Shown here one piece after another: positions 30,732 to 38,928 of a stretch of DNA of 64,000 bases. The stretch's first letter is position 1, and the number at the start of each line of letters is the position of its first letter. Source of the stretch: WHSW01 sp963777775 (GTDB lineage Bacteria; Actinomycetota; Thermoleophilia; Solirubrobacterales; 70-9); the NCBI GenBank assembly GCA_963777775.1, contig CAVZRL010000009.1, positions 1,178,001 to 1,242,000 of the forward strand, in the 5' to 3' direction. The notes beneath the pieces are model-generated. The model did not search any database, was not told the origin of the DNA, and was given only the letters and a program-made list of their open reading frames with translations. Position numbers and translations under genes: made by a program.

Positions 30732-31048
30732 ATGCCGATACGAAGCAGAAGCTCGGCAAGCGGATCGAGATCGAGGTCTCCTGTGACGAGGCGTGCTCGG
30801 TCGAAGCCGACGGCTCGGTCAAGGCGAAGGGCAAGCGCAAGAAGGACAAGCGAGCCACGACGCTGCAGCTGAAGGAGGCCGAGGCAGAGCTCGATGCAGA
30901 CGACAGCGCCACCCTGGAGCTGGGCGCCTCGAGCCGGGTACAGCGCAAGCTCAAGCGGGCTAAGAAGGGGACCGCGACGATCACCGTCACGGCGACCGAC
31001 GAGGCGGACAACTCGTCCGACCAGCGGCTCAAGGTCCGACTCCGCTGA
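30674..31048 (+). pseudogene. Out-of-frame C-terminal domain of propeller copy 2
   Basis: In the frame starting GAC 30674 the DNA reads GPPPPPPGGDDDPPDIELNA, then KQKLGKRIEIEVSCDEACSV, and ends TATITVTATDEADNSSDQRL before TGA 31046-31048. This matches the C-terminal domain of copy 1 (LGKPVKLKVSCDEPCSV and VKIAVTATD). One extra G (or two fewer) in the G7 tract restores the full protein. It may be a sequencing error, a true mutation or a slippery phase-variable site. Confidence 0.85.
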
Positions 31049-31056
31049 GCGGGGCC

Positions 31057-31094
31057 GGACGGCCCGGCGGCCGGCCCGGCGGGGCCGGCCGTCC
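31057..31094. terminator. GC-rich hairpin between convergent genes
   Basis: GGACGGCC (31057-31064) pairs with GGCCGTCC (31087-31094), enclosing further CCGG/GGCC pairs, in the 58-nt gap between the propeller gene and the CoxE-like gene. It probably terminates both strands. Confidence 0.5.
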
Positions 31095-31106
31095 GGCCGT
31101 CCGCCT

Positions 31107-32468
31107 CTAGTCGACGGCCGGCTTGCCGCCGGCGATCACCCGGACGAAGTCCTCGAGGTGCTTGGTCGTCCAGCACTCGAAGGCGGCCGTGCAACGGCGC
31201 TCGTAGGCGGCCATCACCGAGTCGCCGTAGTTCCAATACAGCCGCGGCTCGGGGTTGAGCCAGAAGGTGCGCCCGGCGCGTTCGGCGATCTGCCCGAACA
31301 CCTCGGCGTGCGGCTCGCGGCCATTGGTGCGCGCGTCGCCGAGCACGATCACGGTCGAGCGCGGGTCGAGGTCCTCTGAGATCTCGTCGAGGAACTCGAG
31401 CCAGACCCGGCCGTAATCGGTGTAGCCGGAGACGTCGGCGACCCCGCCCTCGCGGCTGATCCGGCCCGAGATCGCCCGGAAGTCGCGCTCGTGCTCGAAC
31501 ACCTCGGTCACCTCCGAGATCCGCTCGATGAAGACGAAGCTGCGCAGCTTGCGAAACGAGTCGTGCAGCGCGTGCAGGACGGAGAGGAAGAAGACGCTCG
31601 CCGAGGTGACCGAGGTCGAGACGTCGCAGAGCACGTAGATCTCGGGCCGGCGCGGGCGCTTGGGCCGGTATCGCAGGCGCAGCGGCACGCCGCCCGTCTC
31701 CAGCGAAGCGCGCATCGTGCGCCGCATGTCGACGATCGCGGCCCGCTTCCGCCCGCGCTGCTCGTGGCCGAGCGTCGCCAGCCGGCGCTTGAGCTGGGCG
31801 ACCGCGCGGTGGACGGCGGCGAGGTCCTGGGTCGGGCTCGTCGGCAGCGCCCGGTCGAGCTCGGCGAGCGGCCGCGAGGGCGGCAGCTTCTCGGTGCGCT
31901 CGATCAGCGCCCGCTCGAGCTCGCGGCGCAGATGGCGCTCGAAGGCCTGGATCTGCTCGCGGTCGAGCTCGACCGAGTCCGGGTCTGCGTCGCGGTTGCC
32001 CGCCTGAAGCCCGAGCGTGCGGCGGATCCGCTGGACATCGACGCCGACCACGCCGGAGCCCTCCCCCTGGCGGCCGAAGGCGGCGATGGCGAGGCGCGCG
32101 GCATCGCGCATCTCGCCATCGGAGCCCTCCGCGATCGCCTGGCGGATCGCCTCGCGGAGCTGCTCGAGGTCGAGCCGCTCGCCACCCTCGTAGCGGCGGT
32201 CCTCGCGGATCCCGTGCTCAAGCGCCTCGGCCTCGGCGGCGCGGAAGAAGAAGCGCTCGAAGAGCAGCTCGAACACGCGCCGGTCCTCCTGGGACTTCGC
32301 GATCGTCGCCGCAAGCGCCTCGCGGAAGTCCGCGGGCTCGGTCCAGGGCACGGCGTCGAGCGCTTCGAACGCATCCAGCAGCTCCGCCGTGCCCACGGCG
32401 ACGCCCTCCGAGCGCAGCTCCTCGCAGAACGCGGCGATCCGGGGCGCGAGGCCGGGGGGTAGGGTCAC
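31107..32468 (-). CDS. CoxE-like VWA-domain protein
   Basis: 453 aa. A helical, charged N-terminal half (about 1-230) is followed by a VWA domain with MIDAS DVSTS (about 277-281) and GYTDYGRVW, then VIVLGDARTN. Family VWA/CoxE proteins act with MoxR AAA+ ATPases to insert cofactors or remodel protein complexes. The partner MoxR lies upstream in the same minus-strand unit, separated by a secreted metalloprotease gene whose stop overlaps this start (ATGA). Cytosolic. The client protein is unknown; a role for the neighbouring secreted protein is possible. Confidence 0.85.
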   Translation of the reverse strand: MTLPPGLAPRIAAFCEELRSEGVAVGTAELLDAFEALDAVPWTEPADFREALAATIAKSQEDRRVFELLFERFFFRAAEAEALEHGIREDRRYEGGERLDLEQLREAIRQAIAEGSDGEMRDAARLAIAAFGRQGEGSGVVGVDVQRIRRTLGLQAGNRDADPDSVELDREQIQAFERHLRRELERALIERTEKLPPSRPLAELDRALPTSPTQDLAAVHRAVAQLKRRLATLGHEQRGRKRAAIVDMRRTMRASLETGGVPLRLRYRPKRPRRPEIYVLCDVSTSVTSASVFFLSVLHALHDSFRKLRSFVFIERISEVTEVFEHERDFRAISGRISREGGVADVSGYTDYGRVWLEFLDEISEDLDPRSTVIVLGDARTNGREPHAEVFGQIAERAGRTFWLNPEPRLYWNYGDSVMAAYERRCTAAFECWTTKHLEDFVRVIAGGKPAVD

Positions 32469-33853
32469 TCGGCCTGCGAACGTACCGAGACCTCGAACGT
32501 CCGATTGTCTCTCGCGCGCGCGTCGGCGTTGACGATTACAGCGGTGATGCGGTCGAATCCACGCCGCGGAGCGGCGAGCGTCACCGAGAGCTTGCCTCCG
32601 TCTCTCGCCCGGGCGATCGTCTCGGTCACCGCGCCGCCGCGGCGTCGACCGACCAGGGCGAGCGCTGAGCGCGTGCCGCCCTCGATCTCTGCGGTCAGCG
32701 TGTAGGAGGCCGCGCTGCCTTCGCGCGTCACGTCGTACATCGCCCAGCTCGCGTGGTCGAGCTTCTTCAGGTCGCGCTCGCCGTCCGCCCTCAGACGCTT
32801 CTCACGGGCGAGGTCGTCGTACAGGTTCGAGTGCGGGAATCGGTCCCACTCGGCGGTCGCGACCGCGAAACGGGCGAACTCGCGAGTGAATGACGACCGA
32901 CCCCCCGAGACCGAGCGGATCGCGTCCGAGAAGGCAACGAGCGAGAACCGGCCCTGCTTCGGGAAGCGGTCCGAGATCTCCCAGGCGCGGCGGATCACGG
33001 CGGGGCCGAGGCGCCGAGCGAGCCACTGGGCCCAGATCGAGAGCGAGTAGGAGCGGAGGCCGAACCTGTCGAGCGGCTGGTCGGTCGTCTCGATCAGCGG
33101 GTCGACGAACGCGTATAACCCAGGATTCGGATAGACCTCGCTCGCGGCCCAATCGGCGGTCGCCTCGTACATCCAGTCGTCCTGGAACTGCTCGTAGCGC
33201 ACCTGCAGGACGTGGGCGAACTCGTGCGGCACGAGGACTTCGAGCACGTCCCGCGGCGTGCGGTCGCGCTCGATGTAGAACGGGTCGTCGTAGTCGTCGT
33301 CGATGATGAAGAACGCCGAGCGGTGGCGGGCTCCCTCTCCCGGCGCGTTGTCGGTGATCGCGACGCCGCTGCAGCAGAGGATCCGATCGAGGTTGAAGAG
33401 GTAGAAGTCGGTGCGATCGTTGCCGCCCTTGCCGCGGTCCGGGAGCGGCGAGTTCCAACCGAGCCGGCCGACCTGGACCTCGTAGCTGCGCTCCGCGATC
33501 GTGAGCGTCAGCTCGACGAAGTCCGGCTCCCCGTCACCGTCGCGGTCGTCGGGGTTCGGTGCGTTCTTGCCGCGCGGCAGCCAATGGACGCAGAAGTGCT
33601 GCGAGCAGGCGGGGGACGCCGGCGCTTCGTCGATCGACCAGCCCTCGAGCCGTAGGCCCTTCGGACACGGACGGTCCCCGCCGATGAAGCACACGTTCTC
33701 ACCGTTGGTCGGGCGTTCCGCCACGGGTTTCGCGCCCGGAGACGCCGTGACACTGCGCCGCAGGTCGGGCGCCGCCGAAGCGCTCGCCGGCAGCGCCACT
33801 GTGACCGCGACCAACGCGGATATCCATCTCCGCCTCGCCATGTGCGCAATCAT
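32465..33853 (-). CDS. Secreted MXAN_6640-type putative zinc metalloprotease
   Basis: 462 aa with a signal peptide (RRRWISALVAVTVALPASASA). A zinc-binding HEFAH motif (about 208-212), followed after about 20 residues by MYEATADWAASEVYP, gives the third Glu ligand region. An Asp-rich segment (DDRDGDGEPDFVE) looks like a Ca2+-binding loop, and FFIIDDDYDDP precedes the active site. Five or so Cys (CFIGGDRPCPKG, CSQHFCVHW, CC) suggest disulfides. The C-terminal domain is beta-rich. Classification as a MXAN_6640-like metalloprotease is from memory. It is the unusual middle gene between MoxR and CoxE. An alternative start is ATG 33841. Confidence 0.72.
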   Translation of the reverse strand: MIAHMARRRWISALVAVTVALPASASAAPDLRRSVTASPGAKPVAERPTNGENVCFIGGDRPCPKGLRLEGWSIDEAPASPACSQHFCVHWLPRGKNAPNPDDRDGDGEPDFVELTLTIAERSYEVQVGRLGWNSPLPDRGKGGNDRTDFYLFNLDRILCCSGVAITDNAPGEGARHRSAFFIIDDDYDDPFYIERDRTPRDVLEVLVPHEFAHVLQVRYEQFQDDWMYEATADWAASEVYPNPGLYAFVDPLIETTDQPLDRFGLRSYSLSIWAQWLARRLGPAVIRRAWEISDRFPKQGRFSLVAFSDAIRSVSGGRSSFTREFARFAVATAEWDRFPHSNLYDDLAREKRLRADGERDLKKLDHASWAMYDVTREGSAASYTLTAEIEGGTRSALALVGRRRGGAVTETIARARDGGKLSVTLAAPRRGFDRITAVIVNADARARDNRTFEVSVRSQAE

Positions 33854-33881
33854 CCCCGATCGCTGCGCGGGAAGCCCGCTT

Positions 33882-34772
33882 CTAGCCCGCCGCCTCGGCC
33901 GCGCTCTGGCTGCCGAGCTGCACCCCGACTCGCTCCGCGACCAGATCGATGTCCGACCGGTGCTTGACGATGATGCTCATCGTGCGCTCGAAGGTCGTGG
34001 CGTCGATGTCGTCGGCTCCGAGCAGCAGCAGCGCCCGCGCCCAGTCGATCGACTCGGCGATCGAGGGCGGCTTCTTGAGATCGAGCTGGCGGACCATGTG
34101 GATCACCTCGACCAGGCGCCTGGTCAGCTTCTCGTCGAGCTCGGGCGCGTGCAGGCGCACGATCTCCATCTCGCGCTCGACCTCGGGATAGTCGAGCCAC
34201 AGGTACAGGCAGCGGCGCTTGAGCGCCTCGGTCAGCTCGCGGGAGTTGTTCGAGGTCAGGACGACGATCGGGTGGGTCCGGGCCTCGATCACGCCGAGCT
34301 CCGGGATCGAGATCTGGAAGTCCGAGAGGACCTCGAGCAGCATCGCCTCGAACTCCTGGTCGGTCTTGTCGATCTCGTCGATCAGCAGCACGACCGGCTC
34401 GGTCGACGCGATCGCCTCGAGCAGCGGCCGGGTGAGCAGGAAGTCCTCGGCGAAGATGTCGTCCCACGAATCGCCCGTGGGCTCCGCCTCGGCCCCCGAC
34501 GACGCCTGAATCCGCAATAGCTGCTTGCGGTAGTTCCACTCATAGAGCGCCTTCGCCTCGTCGAGCCCCTCGTAGCACTGAAGCCGGATCAGGGTTCGCT
34601 TGGCGGCCCGCGCGATCGCCTTCGCCAGCTCCGTCTTGCCGACCCCTGCGGGGCCCTCGACCAGCACCGGCTTGCCCAGTTCCTGGGCCAGGTAGGCGAC
34701 CAGCGCAGCCGGCTCGTCGGCGAGATAACCGGCTCGCTTGAGCGCGCCCTTGACGTCGGCTACGGAGGTCAT
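33882..34772 (-). CDS. MoxR-family AAA+ ATPase
   Basis: 296-aa AAA+ chaperone ATPase: Walker A VEGPAGVGKTELAKA (about 36-50), Walker B VVLLIDEIDKTD, sensor 1 VVLTSNNSRELTEALKRRCL, with the arginine finger in RRC, and sensor 2 RRLVEVIHMVR. It is typical of MoxR proteins that pair with VWA/CoxE partners. A -10 TATGAT (34786-34781, minus) is 8 nt from the ATG, suggesting a leaderless mRNA. Part of the three-gene minus-strand unit MoxR, metalloprotease, CoxE. Confidence 0.92.
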   Translation of the reverse strand: MTSVADVKGALKRAGYLADEPAALVAYLAQELGKPVLVEGPAGVGKTELAKAIARAAKRTLIRLQCYEGLDEAKALYEWNYRKQLLRIQASSGAEAEPTGDSWDDIFAEDFLLTRPLLEAIASTEPVVLLIDEIDKTDQEFEAMLLEVLSDFQISIPELGVIEARTHPIVVLTSNNSRELTEALKRRCLYLWLDYPEVEREMEIVRLHAPELDEKLTRRLVEVIHMVRQLDLKKPPSIAESIDWARALLLLGADDIDATTFERTMSIIVKHRSDIDLVAERVGVQLGSQSAAEAAG

Positions 34773-34780
34773 CGATTTCG

Positions 34781-34790
34781 ATCATAGGGA
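34781..34790. promoter_or_regulatory. Shared bidirectional -10 core, MoxR / small membrane protein pair
   Basis: ATCATAGGGA reads TATGAT on the minus strand (34786-34781, 8 nt before ATG 34772) and TAGGGA on the plus strand (34785-34790, 10 nt before GTG 34801), sharing TA. The two starts are 28 nt apart. Confidence 0.5.
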
Positions 34791-34800
34791 GAATGGTCCC

Positions 34801-35040
34801 GTGCCCGGCCTCGAATACGCCGCCGCTGCCGTGCTGCCCGCCGTCGCTCGGACGACGGGCGACCTGGTGCCCTATCTGATCGTGATCGGCACCGGATTCC
34901 TGCTCGGCGCCTGGGGCCAGTCGGCGCGCGTTCCGGTCGCGGTCGCCGGCGGCATCCTTCTGATCCTGATCGGGACCGGAGGCTTCCTGCTCGACAACGA
35001 CTCGGGCGGGGGCGGTGTCCCGGGCGTCCCGGGCGTTTAG
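34801..35040 (+). CDS. Small two-helix membrane protein, function unknown
   Basis: 79 aa from GTG 34801. It has two hydrophobic helices (YLIVIGTGFLLGAWG, about 27-41; VPVAVAGGILLILIGTGGFLL, about 46-66) and a Gly-rich tail. Its stop TAG (35038-35040) also forms the first half of the -10 box of the next gene. No family recognised. Confidence 0.6.
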   Translation: MPGLEYAAAAVLPAVARTTGDLVPYLIVIGTGFLLGAWGQSARVPVAVAGGILLILIGTGGFLLDNDSGGGGVPGVPGV

Positions 35041-35049
35041 ATTCCAGGC

Positions 35050-35826
35050 GTGAAGAATCTCGACGAGGTCGACCTCTCCGGGACGCTCTCGCGCAAGCAG
35101 GAAGAGCGCGGCCTCGCGATCGCCCAGGCGCGGCTTGCCCAGCTCCGACTGACGCTCGGCGGTCAGATTGGCGAGCAGCGGATCGGCCCGCCGCTGCTGG
35201 TCCTGTTCGAGGGCTGGGACGCGTCCGGGAAGGGAGGCGCGATCAAGCGCCTCGTCGCTCCGCTCGACCCCCGCCACGTGCGGGTCTGCCAGTTCGCCGC
35301 GCCGACCGCGGACGAGAAGCGCCACCATTTCTTGTGGCGGTTCTGGAGCCAGCTCCCGGGCTGGGGAGGGATGGCGATCTTCGATCGCACCTGGTACGGA
35401 CGGGTGCTGGTCGAGCGCGTCGAGGGGTTTGCGAGCCGCGAGCAATGGCTGCGCGCCTACGACGAGATCATCAGCTTCGAGCGCTCGCTGACCGACGAGG
35501 GGACGGTTCTGGCGAAGATCTGGCTCCACATCTCGGCCGAGGAGCAGCTGAAACGCTTCAAGCGCCGCGAGCACGACCCGCTCAAGTCGTGGAAGCTGAC
35601 CGACGAGGACTGGCGCAACCGCGAGCGGCGTGGTGTCTACGAGGAGGCGGCCGAGGACATGATCGCGCGCACCGACCAGCCGAACGCGCCGTGGTCGCTG
35701 ATCGGCGCCGAGTCGAAGCGCTTCGCTCGCGTCGCGGTTATCGAGGCGGTGATCGAGCGGATCGAGGAGGGGATGCGCGCATGGGACATCGAGCCGCCGC
35801 CGCCGCTGTCCGAGCTCGACTCGTGA
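35050..35826 (+). CDS. ppk2: Polyphosphate kinase 2 family protein
   Basis: 258-aa PPK2: Walker A FEGWDASGKGGAI (about 53-65), Walker B-like IFDRTWYGRVLVERVEG, and the lid with KRFKRREHDPLKSWKLTDEDW. It transfers phosphate between polyphosphate and nucleotides (GDP/ADP/AMP), giving NTP/NDP. Subclass by length and the DRTWYGR motif is single-domain class I/III; the direction of reaction cannot be read. Cytosolic. GTG 35050 is leaderless (TAGATT, 35038-35043, 6 nt away). Confidence 0.9.
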   Translation: MKNLDEVDLSGTLSRKQEERGLAIAQARLAQLRLTLGGQIGEQRIGPPLLVLFEGWDASGKGGAIKRLVAPLDPRHVRVCQFAAPTADEKRHHFLWRFWSQLPGWGGMAIFDRTWYGRVLVERVEGFASREQWLRAYDEIISFERSLTDEGTVLAKIWLHISAEEQLKRFKRREHDPLKSWKLTDEDWRNRERRGVYEEAAEDMIARTDQPNAPWSLIGAESKRFARVAVIEAVIERIEEGMRAWDIEPPPPLSELDS

Positions 35827-35864
35827 GCCCCACCGGGGACGCCCCGCTGCGGTAGGGTCGCGGC

Positions 35865-36884
35865 GTGCCGGAGGATCACCACGCCGGGGTAGCGGAGCTG
35901 GGCGCTCAGGTGGAGCGGCTGCACGAGCTGGTCGGCCTCCAGGTCGCCGAGCGGACCGAGGCTGCGATCGGCGCCGCCACCGCCCAGGCCGACGACGAGC
36001 TCGCCCGCGAGCGAGCTGCGGCAAGCGCACGCGAGGCCGCTGCGCGGGAGGCCGCAGAGGCCGAGACCGGCCGTGCTCGCGCCGACGCCGACGCTGCGCG
36101 GGACGCGGTGGCGACAGAGGCGAGGCGGGTCCGGGAGGTCGCCGAGGAGAAGCTGGCCGCGGCTCGCGACCAGCTCCGGGCAAAGGCCGAGCAGAAGCTG
36201 AAGCTCGCGGCCGAGCAGATCAAGCAGCGCGCCGAGCAGCGTACGGCCGCCCAGGTCGCCGAGGCCCGCGCCGCCGCGCTCAGCGAGGCGACCGAGACGG
36301 CGCGCGCCGAGGTCGCCGAGCAGCTCGCGGCGGCCGAGCGGCGGGTCGAGGCCGCAGACCAAAAGGTCGAGCTGGCGATCGAGCAGGCCGAGCGAAAGGC
36401 GGCGGTCGAGGCGGAGCTCAGGGTCAAGGCCGAGCACGCGCTGGGCCGAACCGAGCGGCGGCTGAACGGGCTCGTCGAGCGGCTCGCCCGCGAGGCCGAA
36501 CGTCGCGCACGCAAGGAAGCGGAGGACCGGCTGCGCAACCAGAGCGAGGATTTCGAGCGCGAGGCCAAGGAGGCGGCCGAGCAGGCGCGCTTGCGCGCCG
36601 ACGAGGAGGCCCGGGCGGAGCTCGAGCGGCGGCTGGCCGAGGAACGGGCGAAGGTCCGCGAGCAGGCCGAGGATCGAGCTCGCGACGAGGCCGAGCGGCG
36701 CCTGCGGGCGACCGAGGCGCGGCTCGAGCGCGAGGCCGCCAAGCACGCCAGCTTCGCCGCCGAGGCGGCTCGGCGCGAGGTGCAAAACCGTCGCGCCGCG
36801 CTTGCCGAGCGGCTGCGCCGCGAGGCTGACGAGCAAGCCGAGGCGGCAGCCGATGAGGCGCGCCGCACCGCGCTCAGCGGCTAG
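35865..36884 (+). CDS. Long coiled-coil protein, Ala/Glu/Arg-rich
   Basis: 339 aa, almost entirely charged alpha-helix from residue about 12 to the end, with heptad-like spacing (for example RAKAEQKLKLAAEQIKQRAE). No hydrophobic segment or known domain. It resembles actinobacterial scaffold-like coiled coils in composition only. GTG 35865 is leaderless (TAGGGT, 6 nt upstream), and it is 38 nt after ppk2. Low-complexity composition makes homology searches unreliable; I do not assign a function. Confidence 0.65.
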   Translation: MPEDHHAGVAELGAQVERLHELVGLQVAERTEAAIGAATAQADDELARERAAASAREAAAREAAEAETGRARADADAARDAVATEARRVREVAEEKLAAARDQLRAKAEQKLKLAAEQIKQRAEQRTAAQVAEARAAALSEATETARAEVAEQLAAAERRVEAADQKVELAIEQAERKAAVEAELRVKAEHALGRTERRLNGLVERLAREAERRARKEAEDRLRNQSEDFEREAKEAAEQARLRADEEARAELERRLAEERAKVREQAEDRARDEAERRLRATEARLEREAAKHASFAAEAARREVQNRRAALAERLRREADEQAEAAADEARRTALSG

Positions 36885-36920
36885 CGGCGGCGAGCCCGAG
36901 GCCCGCCGCCGCCTCGCCGC

Positions 36921-37289
36921 CTAGGCCGGGATCTCGGCCTCGGTGTGGGCTTGGAGGACCTGCTCGCCCTCCTCGCCGGTGCGGATCCGGATCGCTTCCT
37001 CGACCGGGATCACGAACACCTTGCCGTCCCCGACGTCGCCGGTCCGCGCGTGCTTGAGGATCGTCTCGACGACGAGTTCCTTGTCCTTGTCCTCGACCAC
37101 GACCTCGATCTTGAGCTTCGGCCGCACGTTGACGGTCAAGCTCGATCCGCGGTAGGTCTCGACGATCCCCTTCTGGCGACCCGAGCCCTTGACCTCGCCA
37201 ATCGACAGGGAGGGAAACCCCCTGTCGAGCAGCTCGGTGCGAATCGGCTCGAACGCTTCGTGGCGAATGAACGCCTCGATCTTCTTCAT
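36921..37289 (-). CDS. glnB: PII nitrogen-regulatory protein with a non-canonical T-loop
   Basis: 122-aa PII protein with MKKIEAFIRHEAFEPIRTEL, then SIGEVKGSGRQKG, the B-loop TGDVGDGKVFV and the C-loop RIRTGEEG. These bind ATP/ADP and 2-oxoglutarate. The T-loop reads YRGSSLTVNVRPK where E. coli GlnB/K has YRGAEY, so the Tyr51 that GlnD modifies is replaced by Leu. Paired with amt (15 nt apart, coupled), it should gate ammonium uptake directly. GGGAGGTGAG precedes the ATG. Confidence 0.94.
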   Translation of the reverse strand: MKKIEAFIRHEAFEPIRTELLDRGFPSLSIGEVKGSGRQKGIVETYRGSSLTVNVRPKLKIEVVVEDKDKELVVETILKHARTGDVGDGKVFVIPVEEAIRIRTGEEGEQVLQAHTEAEIPA

Positions 37290-37304
37290 CTAGCTCACCT
37301 CCCC

Positions 37305-38777
37305 TCAGGCCTCGGAGGGCCGGTTGGCGGTCATCGCGGTAACCGCAGCCGGAGACGCCACCGGCGTGCCGGCGATGTGCGGCTCGACCGGCGCGCCCGG
37401 ATACTCCTCCGGCGGAATGAACTGCTCCGGATAGCCATACATCCCATGCGAGGAGATGTCGAGCCCGGCCAGCTCCTCGTCCTCCGAGACACGGAGGCCG
37501 ATCGTCTGCTTGATCGCATAGAAGGCGACCACCGAGAGGCCGAGCACGACGACGAACGTCGCCGCGACCCCGACGGCCTGCACGCCGAGCTGGCCCAGCG
37601 CGGCGCTCATCGGCGCGTCCCCGAAGATCGCGTACCAGACCCCCGGGCTTGCCGTGTCGCCGACCAGGCGCTCGGTGCCGAAGACACCGACCGCCAGCGT
37701 CCCCCAGATCCCGGCCATCCCGTGCGCCGACAGGGCGCCGACCGGATCATCGAGGTAGCGCTCGATCAGCAGCACGCTGTAAACGACCAGCACGCCGGCG
37801 ATCAGGCCGATGATCGGAGCCGCCCACTGCTCGACGTAGCCGCAGGGAGCGGTGATCGCCACCAGGCCTGCGATCGCGCCGTTGCCGGCCATGCCGACGT
37901 CGAGCGCCCTCGTCTTCGCGTAGACGACGAGCAGCGCCCCGATCACCCCGGCCGCCGCGGCGAGCTGGGTGTTGAGCGCGACCTCGGCGAATGCGACGTC
38001 GGTGGTGCCCAGGGTCGAGCCGGCGTTGAAGCCGTACCAACCGACCCAGAGGATCGCCACCCCGAGTCCGACCAGCGGCATCGAGTGGCCCGGGATCGCC
38101 CGTGGCCTGCCATCCGTTCCGTACTTGCCGGCGCGCGCGCCGAGCAGCAGCAGTGCGGCGAGCGCCCCGGTCGCGCCGGTCAGGTGGACCACCGAGGAGC
38201 CTGCGAAGTCGAGCACCTCCTTGCCGCCGATGTCGTCGAGCAGGCCGTCGCCCGACCAGACCGCGTGCGCGATCAACGGGTAGATCACCGCCCCGAAGAC
38301 GGCCGCGTAGATCACGTAGGCGCCGAACCTGATCCGCTCCAGGGTCGTGCCCCAGACGATCGCCAGCGAGACGGCGCAGAACACGAGGCCGAACAGCATG
38401 TAGCCGATCTCGACGTTCCCGACCACGGTCCCGGCCACATCCTGGCCCGCGTGATAGAGGAAGCCGTCGGTTCCGAACAGCGAGTTGCCGGGCCCGTTGA
38501 CGCCCTGGCCGATCGCCCACCAGGCGATCGTGACGATCCCGAGGTTGACGAGTACCTTGGCCACCCCGGCGCCGACGTTCTTGCCTCTCGAGAAGCCGAT
38601 CTCGAGCAGCAGGAACCCCGCCTGCATGAACAGGACCAGGGCCGTCGCGACCATGACCCAGGTCATGTCGAGCTCCGTCTTGACGGCTCCGATGCCGCCT
38701 TGCGCGAGCGCCGACCCCGGTACGACGAGAGCCAGCGCCAACGCTGAGCTCACGGTGAGGCAGAGCCTCTTCTTCAT
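37305..38777 (-). CDS. amt: Ammonium transporter
   Basis: 490-aa Amt with an N-terminal signal-like hydrophobic stretch (RLCLTVSSALALALVVPGSALAQ) then about 11 membrane helices. Family motifs include DMTWVMVATALVLFMQAGF, FSRGKNVGAGVAKVL, DFAGSSVVHLTGATGA (with the pore His), and GAIAGLVAITAPCGYV, and a long cytosolic C-tail (from about 440). Transports NH4+ under limitation. The longer frame to 39020 is not credible, because ATG 38777 has GGAGGG at good spacing. The PII gene follows directly, the standard amt-glnK arrangement. Confidence 0.95.
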   Translation of the reverse strand: MKKRLCLTVSSALALALVVPGSALAQGGIGAVKTELDMTWVMVATALVLFMQAGFLLLEIGFSRGKNVGAGVAKVLVNLGIVTIAWWAIGQGVNGPGNSLFGTDGFLYHAGQDVAGTVVGNVEIGYMLFGLVFCAVSLAIVWGTTLERIRFGAYVIYAAVFGAVIYPLIAHAVWSGDGLLDDIGGKEVLDFAGSSVVHLTGATGALAALLLLGARAGKYGTDGRPRAIPGHSMPLVGLGVAILWVGWYGFNAGSTLGTTDVAFAEVALNTQLAAAAGVIGALLVVYAKTRALDVGMAGNGAIAGLVAITAPCGYVEQWAAPIIGLIAGVLVVYSVLLIERYLDDPVGALSAHGMAGIWGTLAVGVFGTERLVGDTASPGVWYAIFGDAPMSAALGQLGVQAVGVAATFVVVLGLSVVAFYAIKQTIGLRVSEDEELAGLDISSHGMYGYPEQFIPPEEYPGAPVEPHIAGTPVASPAAVTAMTANRPSEA

Positions 38778-38928
38778 CTGCTTTCCCTCCTTGCGCACCA
38801 GGCGGCGCCCGGCACTCGCGGGTTCCAGGAATTGCGCCTGACGGTAGGTGGCGACGGCCCCGGGTTCGTTATCCCGATGTCGAAACTTGGCGTCGCCGGC
38901 TTGTACGGGCGGTCGGAGCCGCCTGCGC

